This document shows, in pieces, positions 1 through 5,666 of a stretch of DNA of 7,587 nt. The position numbers were made by a program, and so were the translations under genes. Position 1 is the first letter of the stretch, and every line of letters starts with the position of its first letter. Under the pieces are notes generated by a model. The model saw only the letters and a list, made by a program, of their open reading frames with translations. It did no database searches and was not told where the DNA came from. Origin of the DNA: Alphaproteobacteria bacterium (GTDB taxonomy: Bacteria > Pseudomonadota > Alphaproteobacteria > Rhizobiales > Rhizobiaceae); NCBI GenBank assembly GCA_030428345.1, contig JAUIBM010000120.1, forward strand, positions 1-7,587, in the 5' to 3' direction.

Positions 1-1
1 G

Positions 2-382
2 CCAAACATGAATTTCGCTCCGGGCAAGGTCACCGGAACATCGTCCGAAGGTCTTTCGGTCGAGTGCTTCGGAGGGCAGATCGTCTCCGTGATGGCGGAT
101 GCCGGCGCGGCCCGGCCGGGCGATGCGATCACGATTGGCGTGCGTCCGCAGCATCTGCGCCTGGCGGGCGACGGCGATGACGGCATTGCCGCCAAGGTGA
201 CGCTCGTGGAGGCCCTTGGCGCGGAAACCGTGGTTCATACCACCGAACCGGACGGCAGCGCGCTGCTGGCCGTGCTGGCGGGCCAGCAACGCCTCGCGCC
301 GGGCGATGACATCCGCCTCGTCTTCGACCCCGGCGCCGCCCATGCCTTCGACAGCGCCGACCAGCGCCTGAGCGGCAATTAG
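2..382 (+). CDS. Sugar ABC transporter ATP-binding protein, C-terminal part (MalK/UgpC type), 5' partial
   Basis: This is the C-terminal end of an ATPase subunit that would power a carbohydrate ABC importer at the cytoplasmic face of the inner membrane. The frame is open to the left edge and reads PNMNF at its start, which matches the segment following the nucleotide-binding domain in MalK, UgpC and MsmX proteins. The rest is the regulatory TOBE/OB-fold region. Visible family signatures are the phrase TIGVRPQHL, then VEALGAETVVH, then the terminal FDPGAAHAFD and QRL. Walker A, signature and Walker B motifs would lie left of the window, so only about 126 residues are seen. The permease and binding-protein genes are presumably also outside. 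Its TAG stop overlaps the TAA stop of the opposing hydrolase gene, leaving no room for a separate terminator. The substrate cannot be deduced. Confidence 0.9.
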   Translation, partial: PNMNFAPGKVTGTSSEGLSVECFGGQIVSVMADAGAARPGDAITIGVRPQHLRLAGDGDDGIAAKVTLVEALGAETVVHTTEPDGSALLAVLAGQQRLAPGDDIRLVFDPGAAHAFDSADQRLSGN

Positions 383-1266
383 AGTCGATCGAAAAAATCC
401 AGCACGGCACTTCGCATCGCCGGGCTCTCCTGATGTCCGGTCTGCGCCTCGCGGTGCAAGGTGAGCCTGTCCGCGGCTCCGGCCCGACGATAGGCTTCGA
501 GCGTTTGCCCCCAGGCCGTGTCGACCGCGCCGGGCGGGGTAAGCGGATCGAGGTCGCCAATGCAGATCAATTGCCGGCGCGGAGCGATCAGGCCGGCGAT
601 CTCGCCATTGCCGGCGACAGGCAGCAGCCCGGGAACGGTGAGATAGATGCCATGCAAATCATGCGCCTCCGCCTCGATCAGCGCCTCGAAGTCGGCGTAG
701 CAGCACAGATGCGCAATCGCGGCGATGCGCGCGTCGACCGCCGCGAGCCAATAGCCGAGGGTCGCTCCCATCGAGATGCCGAATGCGCCAATCCTGCCGG
801 AGTCGACATCGGGACGGGCAGCCAGCCAATCCATCGCGCTGGCCAGTTCGCCCAGCATGCGGCCGGCAAGGTTCTGCCCGCGCCACAGCATGGCCTTGGC
901 GACCGCGCTTTCGCTTCGGTGCGACCGCTCGCCGAAACAGGGCAGATCGATGCACAGCGTCACGAAGCCGGCGCGCGCCAGCACCGGCCCGAGCGCGCCC
1001 TGCAGGGCCGGCCGCCCCGCGGTCAGTTCGCTCGCGCCGATGGCGTGCCGATTGCCGTGAGCGTGGATATAGAGGATCGCCGGGCCTGGCCGATCGACGT
1101 TCCGCGGGCGCAGGACGACGCCGCGCACCGTTTCTCCGTCGACCGCGACGAAGCGCATGCGCTCATCGACGATATCACTCACATCGTTGATTTCACGCGC
1201 TGTTTCCCGCAAGGTCCAGCTCTGCATGGCGAAGGTCTTGCGCAAACGGTCAGTCAATTCCTGCAT
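379..1266 (-). CDS. Alpha/beta hydrolase, dienelactone-hydrolase/acetyl-xylan-esterase-like
   Basis: This 295-residue protein is probably a cytoplasmic serine esterase or related hydrolase, since no signal peptide is visible. An oxyanion-hole strand ILYIHAHGNR lies at about residues 64-73. The nucleophile elbow GISMG puts the catalytic Ser at 165. The likely acid is Asp240 (or Asp238) in GDLDPLTP, and His278 in TGHQESP completes the triad. The family architecture also includes a helical lid region around 185-225. The sequence resembles dienelactone-hydrolase/acetyl-xylan-esterase proteins that act on short acyl esters, but the substrate is unknown. Convergence with a sugar ABC ATPase gene makes carbohydrate-ester processing plausible, as inference only. 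No good Shine-Dalgarno precedes the ATG at 1266. An internal ATG at 1227 (residue 14) is an alternative start that would keep the whole catalytic fold. Confidence 0.85.
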   Translation of the reverse strand: MQELTDRLRKTFAMQSWTLRETAREINDVSDIVDERMRFVAVDGETVRGVVLRPRNVDRPGPAILYIHAHGNRHAIGASELTAGRPALQGALGPVLARAGFVTLCIDLPCFGERSHRSESAVAKAMLWRGQNLAGRMLGELASAMDWLAARPDVDSGRIGAFGISMGATLGYWLAAVDARIAAIAHLCCYADFEALIEAEAHDLHGIYLTVPGLLPVAGNGEIAGLIAPRRQLICIGDLDPLTPPGAVDTAWGQTLEAYRRAGAADRLTLHREAQTGHQESPAMRSAVLDFFDRL

Positions 1267-1365
1267 GTGAAATCCGGGGGCTGATGGCGAACCGCAGGAT
1301 TGGTAGCAGGTCGCCGGGCGATCCGAAACGACCGGGCAGTGCGATTTCGACTGCCTCCCGCGCTC

Positions 1366-1394
1366 TTGACGACAGGACGCGCCGGCATGAGGAT
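1366..1394 (+). promoter_or_regulatory. Weak candidate sigma-70-like promoter for the secreted small protein
   Basis: TTGACG at 1366-1371 could serve as a -35 box, with GAGGAT at 1389-1394 at 17-bp spacing as a poor -10 (three of six consensus bases). It lies in the spacer between the divergent hydrolase and secreted-protein genes, about 50 bp upstream of the ATG at 1452. The assignment rests on spacing and the -35 match alone. Confidence 0.25.
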
Positions 1395-1451
1395 CGCATC
1401 AGGTGAAGATCTGCCGCCGGTTTGTCTGCGGCTCCAACGGCGGGACGAGCA

Positions 1452-1904
1452 ATGAAGAGACGTCACAATCGGTTTCCGGGATTTCTGGCAAGTCTGGCCC
1501 TTGCGGCGGTCGCCACCCTTTCAATGCCACAACCGGGCAAGGCCGGACTTGCCGGCCTAGGGAAGGCACAGAGCTTCTCGCCTTTCGCCGGCCGCTGGAC
1601 GGGCGCACTTGGCGCAAGCCTGACGATCAGGGTTTCGGGCGACAGGCTGGACGTGTGGGGCGCCGACGCCCAGACCAGCTTTACCATGGTCTGCACAGCC
1701 GAAGCCGCCGAGAGCAAACTGACCGCCCAATGCCGCGGCGACGGCTATAATTTCGTGGCCGACAAGCGCTTCGACTACAAGAGCTTGCTGACCCTCGAGA
1801 ACGATGGCGTGACCGAAAGGTGGACGGCGATTTTCGGCGCCGACGCGGATTTCCAGGAGTTTTCCGGCCTGCAGGATTTTGTCAGGCAGCCGGTTACCCG
1901 CTGA
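1452..1904 (+). CDS. Small secreted/periplasmic protein of unknown function
   Basis: I do not recognise a named family. From the ATG at 1452 the product is 150 residues. It begins with a basic stretch (MKRRHNRF), then a hydrophobic segment FLASLALAAVATL, which is a typical Sec signal peptide with cleavage probably near residues 26-31. The mature part opens with SFSPFAGRWTGALGASLTIRVSGDRLDVWG, a pattern seen in small beta-rich lipocalin-like or START-of-barrel domains where a G-R-W-x-G motif begins the first strand. Two cysteines, in MVCTAEA and AQCRGDG, sit about 20 residues apart and could form a disulphide. An in-frame TTG at 1422 would add ten residues before the signal peptide and is less likely. 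The gene stands alone and converges on the DMT exporter gene with a 14-bp gap. Confidence 0.7.
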   Translation: MKRRHNRFPGFLASLALAAVATLSMPQPGKAGLAGLGKAQSFSPFAGRWTGALGASLTIRVSGDRLDVWGADAQTSFTMVCTAEAAESKLTAQCRGDGYNFVADKRFDYKSLLTLENDGVTERWTAIFGADADFQEFSGLQDFVRQPVTR

Positions 1905-1913
1905 CGGGCACGA

Positions 1914-1931
1914 CCGCCTCAGGCGGCTTTT
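1914..1931 (+). terminator. Candidate rho-independent terminator after the secreted protein gene
   Basis: Ten bases past the stop codon, CCGCC at 1914-1918 pairs with GGCGG at 1922-1926 around a TCA loop, and CTTTT follows at 1927-1931. The stem is short and the T-run is only four bases. The loop is also the stop codon of the convergent exporter gene, so the terminator would be built partly from its coding sequence. Confidence 0.45.
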
Positions 1932-2836
1932 CCGCCTCGCGGCTCGGCGATCGGGGCATGAAGCGTCGGCCCTGATGCGGATGACATGGCCCGTGCGCCA
2001 GCGCGTTGTCCGAGCCAGACGCTGAAGATCACGATGGTCGCCCCTGCAAGCTGCGCCGGGCTCAGCTTCTGGTCCAGCAGGCTCCATCCAAGGCACACCG
2101 CCGTCAGCGGACTGAGGAAGCTGAAGGCGGTCGCCGTGGCCGGACCCAGACGGGCGATGCCGCGAAACCAGAAGTAATAGGTGAGAGCGCCGCCGATCAG
2201 CGCGAGCCAGACGAGCCCGGCGAGATTGGCCGCGGTCGGCAGGGGAAATCCCGGTTCCACGATTAGCGCCACGGGCAGAAGCAGGATGCCGCCGGCTGTC
2301 AGCTGCCATGCGGTGAAGGTGAGCGGCGATACCGGAGGCTGCCATTTGCGGGTCAGCACCGTGCCCGCGCCCATCGACAGCGCCCCGCCAAAGGCGGCGG
2401 CGACGCCGATGGCGTCGAGCCCGGAATGCGGACGCAGAACCAGCAGCGACACGCCCAGCGCGCCGGACAGCGCCACGAATATGCCGGCGGGCTGGAGCCG
2501 CGTTCCGAGCGCAAGGCGCGACAGCAGCAGCACGATCAGCGGCTGCACGGCGCCAAGCGTCGCGGCCACGCCGCCGGGAAGGCGATAAGCCGCCACGAAG
2601 AGCGCCGCCCAGAACAGGGAGAAATTGAGCGCGCCGAGAATGAAGACGCGCGCCACCCAGTCGCGCGGCGGCAATTGCCTGACGATGACGAGGAGCAGCA
2701 GACCGGCCGGCAGGGCGCGCAGCATGCCAACGGTGAGCGGAAAACCCTGCGGCAGCAGTTCCGTGGTCACGATATAGGTGCTGCCCCAGATCGCGGGAGC
2801 GGCCGCGGTGAGAAGAATGTCGCTGGTTCTGGTCAT
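1919..2836 (-). CDS. pecM: PecM-like DMT/EamA family exporter
   Basis: This 305-residue inner-membrane protein belongs to the drug/metabolite transporter superfamily. It has two EamA repeats, roughly residues 5-135 and 143-276, giving about ten hydrophobic helices, plus a short polar C-terminal tail after residue 277. The N-terminal segment DILLTAAAPAIWGSTYIVTTELLP with VGMLRALPAGLLLL is characteristic of PecM/YedA-type members. Positive charges cluster between helices (RQLPPRDW, LTRKW). In Dickeya, PecM is needed for efflux of the pigment indigoidine and its gene is divergent from pecS; the same arrangement is seen here, which supports the name. The substrate in this organism is unknown. A Shine-Dalgarno GAGG (2845-2842) precedes the ATG by five bases. 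Transcription probably starts inside the palindromic control region and is repressed by the neighbouring PecS-like protein. Confidence 0.9.
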   Translation of the reverse strand: MTRTSDILLTAAAPAIWGSTYIVTTELLPQGFPLTVGMLRALPAGLLLLVIVRQLPPRDWVARVFILGALNFSLFWAALFVAAYRLPGGVAATLGAVQPLIVLLLSRLALGTRLQPAGIFVALSGALGVSLLVLRPHSGLDAIGVAAAFGGALSMGAGTVLTRKWQPPVSPLTFTAWQLTAGGILLLPVALIVEPGFPLPTAANLAGLVWLALIGGALTYYFWFRGIARLGPATATAFSFLSPLTAVCLGWSLLDQKLSPAQLAGATIVIFSVWLGQRAGARAMSSASGPTLHAPIAEPRGGKAA

Positions 2837-2849
2837 GGCCGCCTCGATT

Positions 2850-2865
2850 ATCTTGACATCAAGAT
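2850..2865. promoter_or_regulatory. PecS-type operator palindrome, site 1
   Basis: ATCTTGACATCAAGAT is a perfect 7-2-7 palindrome, of the kind bound by MarR-family dimers. It contains TTGACA on the plus strand, a consensus -35. On the minus strand it overlaps TATCTT (2866-2861), the best -10 for the exporter gene. Its centre is 26 bp from that of the second site, and its sequence is the exact reverse complement of that site. Confidence 0.75.
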
Positions 2866-2888
2866 ATTACGTGAAATCTTGATGTCAA
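2861..2888 (-). promoter_or_regulatory. Candidate pecM promoter overlapping both operators
   Basis: Read on the minus strand, TTGACA (2888-2883) lies in the second palindrome and TATCTT (2866-2861) covers the edge of the first, with a 16-bp spacer. A transcript would begin near 2854 and carry a short leader with the Shine-Dalgarno GAGG. A dimer on either palindrome would block RNA polymerase. By symmetry a plus-strand promoter for pecS, TTGACA (2853-2858) with the poorer AATCTT (2875-2880), occupies the same DNA. Confidence 0.5.
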
Positions 2889-2891
2889 GAT
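2876..2891. promoter_or_regulatory. PecS-type operator palindrome, site 2
   Basis: ATCTTGATGTCAAGAT is a second perfect 7-2-7 palindrome and the reverse complement of site 1. It ends 22 bp before the regulator's ATG. Just downstream, ATATCC occurs twice with an 11-bp period (2890-2895 and 2901-2906), which may extend the binding region. Confidence 0.75.
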
Positions 2892-2913
2892 ATCCCGGCG
2901 ATATCCTGTCCGC

Positions 2914-3441
2914 ATGGACAGGGTGGAACGAATTCTGGAGCAGTGGCGGCGCGAGCGCCCGGATCTCGACGTCGCGGCCATGGGTACGATCGGACGCATG
3001 ACGCGGCTGGGCGCGCATCTGGGTCACGCGATGGAAGCGAATATGGCCCGCCACGGGCTGAACCGGGCGAGCTTCGATGTTCTCGCGACCCTGCGGCGTT
3101 CCGGTTCGTCCTACGCCCTCAGCCCCTCGGAACTGATGGACTGGACCATGGTGACGTCGGGTACCATGACGAATCGCATCGACCGGCTTGAAGAAGCGGG
3201 CCTTGTCAGCCGCACCCGTGACCCGAAGGACGGACGCGGCAGCCTGGTGGCGCTCACTGAAAAGGGATACGCCATCGTCGACGCCGCGGTCGGCGATCAT
3301 GTCGCCAACCAGCAGCGCCTCGTTGCGGGCCTGAGCGAAGCCGAACGGGAAACGCTCGACGCACTGCTGGCAAAATGGCTCTCCGGCTTCGAGCCGGGAC
3401 AGAAGGGCGACGTCGCAGGCGGCTCGTCGCCTTCCGACTGA
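2914..3441 (+). CDS. pecS: PecS-like MarR-family transcriptional repressor
   Basis: This 175-residue winged-helix regulator belongs to the PecS/HucR/MftR branch of the MarR family. That branch has an extra N-terminal helix bearing a tryptophan, seen here as EQWRRERPDLD with Trp11. In characterised relatives the Trp and a D-x6-R pair contribute to urate binding. Here the pair is Asp55 and Arg62 in FDVLATLRRSG, with the family's seven-residue spacing. The recognition helix is around SELMDWTMVTSGTMTNRIDRLE (about 72-93) and the wing is RTRDPKDGRG (about 100-109). Family knowledge predicts a dimer that represses its own gene and the divergent exporter gene until a ligand such as urate binds. The ATG at 2914 is the first possible start after the in-frame TGA at 2872. 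No Shine-Dalgarno is evident, so the message may be weakly translated or leaderless. The last 15 residues are a low-complexity tail. Confidence 0.9.
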   Translation: MDRVERILEQWRRERPDLDVAAMGTIGRMTRLGAHLGHAMEANMARHGLNRASFDVLATLRRSGSSYALSPSELMDWTMVTSGTMTNRIDRLEEAGLVSRTRDPKDGRGSLVALTEKGYAIVDAAVGDHVANQQRLVAGLSEAERETLDALLAKWLSGFEPGQKGDVAGGSSPSD

Positions 3442-3450
3442 CCGCCCGGC

Positions 3451-4059
3451 TCAGTTCCCCGCGCGTTTCATCATCATTTCATGCACCGCCTGCATGCCGC
3501 GAGCGGCCATGTCCGACACCTCGCCGGCATGCTTCTGCAACGCCGCCACAATTTCGGGGTCCTTGGATGTCTGGACGACGACGATGCCCTCGTCCGTGAC
3601 CTCGATTTCGGAGTGGATGGCGTCCCCGCGCACGAAGAAGATATCCAGCGTCGGGCTTTGAATCATGATTTGCGGATCGCGTCCCTCCTCGACGCGGTTG
3701 ATCATGCCGGTGACATGGCTGACGAGGTTCGCCATGACCTCCTCATCGGAGGAACTGGTGACCGTGCGGATGCCGTCCGGCAGATTGGTGACCTTGCGGC
3801 TGAGCGTCTCGAAATTGCGAAACATGACGCCCAATTCGGCGCTTTCCTCCGGCGTGGCGTCGAGGCCGCGCAGGCCGGGCATGGTCCGCTCGTCATGCCC
3901 CATGCCATCGGCGCCATGCATGTGGCGTCCATTGCCCATCATCTGCGCCGGGGCGAGGCTCGTCGAGACCAGGAATGCTCCCACCGCCAGCAATGTCGAC
4001 ACGGCAATCATCCTTGCCAGCTTGCGCGGATATCGTCCGCCGGTTCCAAACTCGATCAT
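3451..4059 (-). CDS. Secreted Met/His-rich protein of unknown function
   Basis: I cannot name the family. From the ATG at 4059 the product is 202 residues. It has a basic N-terminus (RYPRKLAR) and a hydrophobic segment at about 17-36 ending APAQ, consistent with a Sec signal peptide cleaved near residue 39. The mature N-terminus, about 40-60, is rich in Met, His and Gly (MMGNGRHMHGADGMGHDE), suggesting metal binding, perhaps copper. The remainder looks helical and then beta-rich, with DPQIMIQSPTLDIFFVRGD and GIVVVQTSKDPE, and ends in a helix with HEMMM. Scattered histidines are at 115, 149, 177 and 193. A GGAGG lies 11 bases before this ATG. A longer reading from a TTG at 4164 is unlikely because it would bury the signal peptide and include the FNR-like palindrome. 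The gene converges on pecS with nine bases between stops. Confidence 0.7.
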   Translation of the reverse strand: MIEFGTGGRYPRKLARMIAVSTLLAVGAFLVSTSLAPAQMMGNGRHMHGADGMGHDERTMPGLRGLDATPEESAELGVMFRNFETLSRKVTNLPDGIRTVTSSSDEEVMANLVSHVTGMINRVEEGRDPQIMIQSPTLDIFFVRGDAIHSEIEVTDEGIVVVQTSKDPEIVAALQKHAGEVSDMAARGMQAVHEMMMKRAGN

Positions 4060-4137
4060 GCTCTTGCGTGCCTCCGTGTCGCGACCGTGACAGCCGCCGT
4101 GAACGAGCACCAATGCCACATATTCGAGTTTTGCGAT

Positions 4138-4151
4138 ATGATCTTGATCAT
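4138..4151 (-). promoter_or_regulatory. FNR/FixK-like binding site upstream of the Met/His-rich protein gene
   Basis: ATGATCTTGATCAT is a 6-2-6 palindrome. Against the FNR/FixK/Anr consensus TTGAT-N4-ATCAA it matches eight of ten defined bases, differing only at the two outermost positions, and it keeps the inner TC/GA favoured by FixK-type proteins. Its centre is about 85 bp upstream of the ATG at 4059. A class II promoter with the box at -41.5 would start near 4103, although the matching -10 (CATTGG) is poor. No plus-strand gene follows it, so it should serve the minus-strand gene. Confidence 0.6.
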
Positions 4152-4365
4152 GCGTTTGACGCAATCGTGCCGGGAGATGGTAGCCCGCAATACGGCCGCG
4201 AACCCGGATTGCAGGGTGCCGCCCGGTTCATGCCGACATCCGATCGACAACCGCTGGAAGCTCGGATGGCATGGTTTCCGGAGCGGATGGGAGTGCATTC
4301 CACGCCAGCTTCCTCTTCAAGCCCTCACAAGGCTTGTTCGCTGGTGGGCGCGTGACTAGGGCAGT

Positions 4366-4399
4366 GGCCTGCTTTCGAGCATGATCCCGAAAGCAGGCC
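4366..4399. repeat. Perfect 12-bp inverted repeat (hairpin) after the azoreductase gene
   Basis: GGCCTGCTTTCG (4366-4377) pairs perfectly with CGAAAGCAGGCC (4388-4399) around a 10-base loop containing GCATGATCC. It begins 11 bp past the azoreductase stop. No T-run follows on either strand, so it is not a standard intrinsic terminator, although it could stop or stabilise the transcript. The loop with adjoining CGAAAG resembles short dispersed repeats common in Rhizobiales genomes. That resemblance is recollection and was not searched. Confidence 0.7.
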
Positions 4400-4410
4400 G
4401 GGCTGACTAC

Positions 4411-5029
4411 CTATCCGGCCGCCAAATTCACTGCATGGGTGATTGCTCTCGCAATTCCCTGCTTCGCCATTTCCGGCCCCATGGCGAGGCCTTCAGCCCG
4501 GATGATTGAAATGTCATTCATTCCGAGGAAACCGAAAACCGCGGTGAGGTAACTTCCCGCGTGCTCGAATTCTTTCATCGGGCCGTCCGAATAGATGCCG
4601 CCGCTGCCGACTATGATGACAAGCTTCTTTTGCGGAAGAAGGCCCTCCACAGCGCCGGTCTCGGTGTACCTGAATGTCTTTCCGACTCTCAGAATGTTAT
4701 CGACCCAGGACTTCAGAACGGATGCTATGCCAAAATTGTGCATGGGAGTGGCGATGACAACGGTGTCGGCACTGAAGAGCTGGTCGATATATTTGTCCGA
4801 GTTCGCAAGGATTGCGCGATGCCGATCCGTGTGAGCTTCAGGCGGCGCAAAAAAACGCGCCCAGATGATCGGACCCGACGTGAGTTGGTGGATTTGCAAC
4901 AAGGTCGACATCGATCACCGACGCATCAGGATGCAGGGCAATGTACCTGTCTACAAATGCCTTCGCCGTGCGCCGGGAGGCGGATGCATTCAAGTCCGGG
5001 CTAGACTGCACGTTGAGTAGTGTTGCCAT
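4411..5029 (-). pseudogene. azoR: FMN-dependent NADH azoreductase (AzoR/AcpD family), frameshifted
   Basis: AzoR enzymes are cytoplasmic flavodoxin-fold oxidoreductases that reduce quinones and azo compounds with NAD(P)H. Here the family sequence is split between two frames. The first runs from the ATG at 5029 (Shine-Dalgarno GAGGA upstream), through the FMN-phosphate loop SSPDLNASASRR and VDLVANPP, and ends at a TGA at 4838 after 63 residues. The second carries the rest from about 4855 down to 4411: ATPMHNFGIASVLKSWVD (the PMxNF flavin motif), TFRYTETG, IIVGSGGIYSDGP, and AEGLAMGPEMA. The break is a run of seven A (T on the coding strand) at 4849-4855. Removing one restores a 205-residue protein of normal AzoR length reading LGAFFAPPEAHTD. 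All other motifs are intact, so this is a recent mutation, a sequencing error or a slippage site. An ATG at 4911 opens the second frame alone, but that product would lack the phosphate loop. Confidence 0.85.
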
Positions 5030-5077
5030 TTTGGCGGTCCTCAGCTTGCAATACAATTCATGGTGAAAATCCGCCCC

Positions 5078-5092
5078 GTAGAATATTTCTAC
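5078..5092 (-). promoter_or_regulatory. Operator-like palindrome 1 upstream of azoR
   Basis: GTAGAATATTTCTAC is a 6-3-6 inverted repeat that fits the LysR-type T-N11-A pattern (T5079, A5091). It lies about 50 bp upstream of the azoR ATG. Azoreductase genes are often controlled by LysR or HxlR/YodB-type regulators, but no such gene is in the window. Confidence 0.45.
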
Positions 5093-5135
5093 ATTGAGAT
5101 TTTTGCATACAAACCGCTGCTATCAAAGCCTCCAA

Positions 5136-5157
5136 GCAATTATATGCTTATAGTTGC
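5136..5157 (-). promoter_or_regulatory. Operator-like palindrome 2 and possible -10 upstream of azoR
   Basis: A 22-bp imperfect palindrome, with outer arms GCAA (5136-5139) and TTGC (5154-5157) and an AT-rich centre, matches its reverse complement at 18 of 22 positions. Within it the minus strand carries a perfect TATAAT (5144-5139), though no good -35 lies at 16-18 bp. It sits about 115 bp upstream of the azoR ATG. Confidence 0.4.
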
Positions 5158-5666
5158 AATTACCTGACTGATTTTTTACTTATAAAAATGCATTTTTGCT
5201 GACTATTATTTGTAGCGGCCTGCGCCTGGAGCATCGCGCAAATCCGCGAGTTCGCGCGCACTGCAGGGTTGCGCGTGCTGCAGCGGGCGCCAACGGCAGC
5301 CTCAAGAACGCGCAACAGCTCCGGGGAAGGGTTGAGTGCACCACAGCCCAGGGGCGGCCGGCGCAAGAACCGATCGATCACGCATGAAGCAGCGCCGATT
5401 CAACTTGCTCGCATGACCGAGGATGAGGGCCTATGCCGGATAGCCCTGCATGCTCTGACCGCCACAGCTGAATTCCCAGCGTGCGCCGTCGGCTCGAGCG
5501 ACGATTCAGGATAAAGCAGCATGGAACTAGTCAGGGCAGTTCAGCGAGTAAATGGCTGTCCAATGCTTGCTGCATCTCCAAGACCGCCCGGCAATGGCGC
5601 TTGGCACGGCGCGAGACCGGGCGAAATCAGATCACGCTTCAAGATCGATGGCTGATTAGGGTGCGC

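Larger units (their letters stand above)
4060..4410. other. Non-coding region between the Met/His-rich protein and azoreductase genes
   Basis: About 350 bp with no convincing gene. Frames running through it are extensions or shadows of the neighbouring gene. It contains the leader and FNR-like box of the Met/His-rich gene, a second small palindrome TGCGTTTGACGCA at 4151-4163, a 6-bp inverted repeat (4318-4323 with 4331-4336), and a strong 12-bp hairpin at 4366-4399. I see nothing else between about 4170 and 4315. Confidence 0.55.
5057..5666. other. About 600 bp without a convincing gene, partly AT-rich
   Basis: No frame here shows a recognisable domain or convincing coding character, and the longest frames (60-80 codons) have unnatural composition. 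The part next to azoR, about 5060-5215, is clearly AT-richer than the rest of the window and holds two operator-like palindromes. The part from 5216 to 5666 returns to high GC with no structure beyond a weak inverted repeat, AATCAG at 5625-5630 and CTGATT at 5652-5657, just past the tRNA 3' end. No LysR or other regulator gene is visible here. Confidence 0.5.

Noticed and set aside
433..1284. Long plus-strand ORF (283 codons) opposite the alpha/beta hydrolase gene
   Set aside because: It is a mirror frame of a clear coding sequence in GC-rich DNA, with arginine- and glutamine-rich content and no recognisable domain.
1422..1451. TTG start extending the secreted small protein by ten residues
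   Set aside because: The extension (MSAAPTAGRA) would push the signal peptide inward. The ATG at 1452 gives a standard n-region.
4060..4164. TTG start extending the Met/His-rich protein by 35 residues
   Set aside because: The extension would place the hydrophobic export segment after residue 50 and would include the FNR-like palindrome in coding sequence.
3481..4359. Long plus-strand ORF (292 codons) opposite the Met/His-rich protein
   Set aside because: Its composition is that of an antisense frame. The minus strand carries a signal peptide and a good start with an upstream regulatory box.
5160..5514. Small ORFs on both strands between azoR and the tRNA, considered as a lost regulator or transposase remnant
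   Set aside because: No helix-turn-helix, DDE or other motif can be seen, and codon content looks random.
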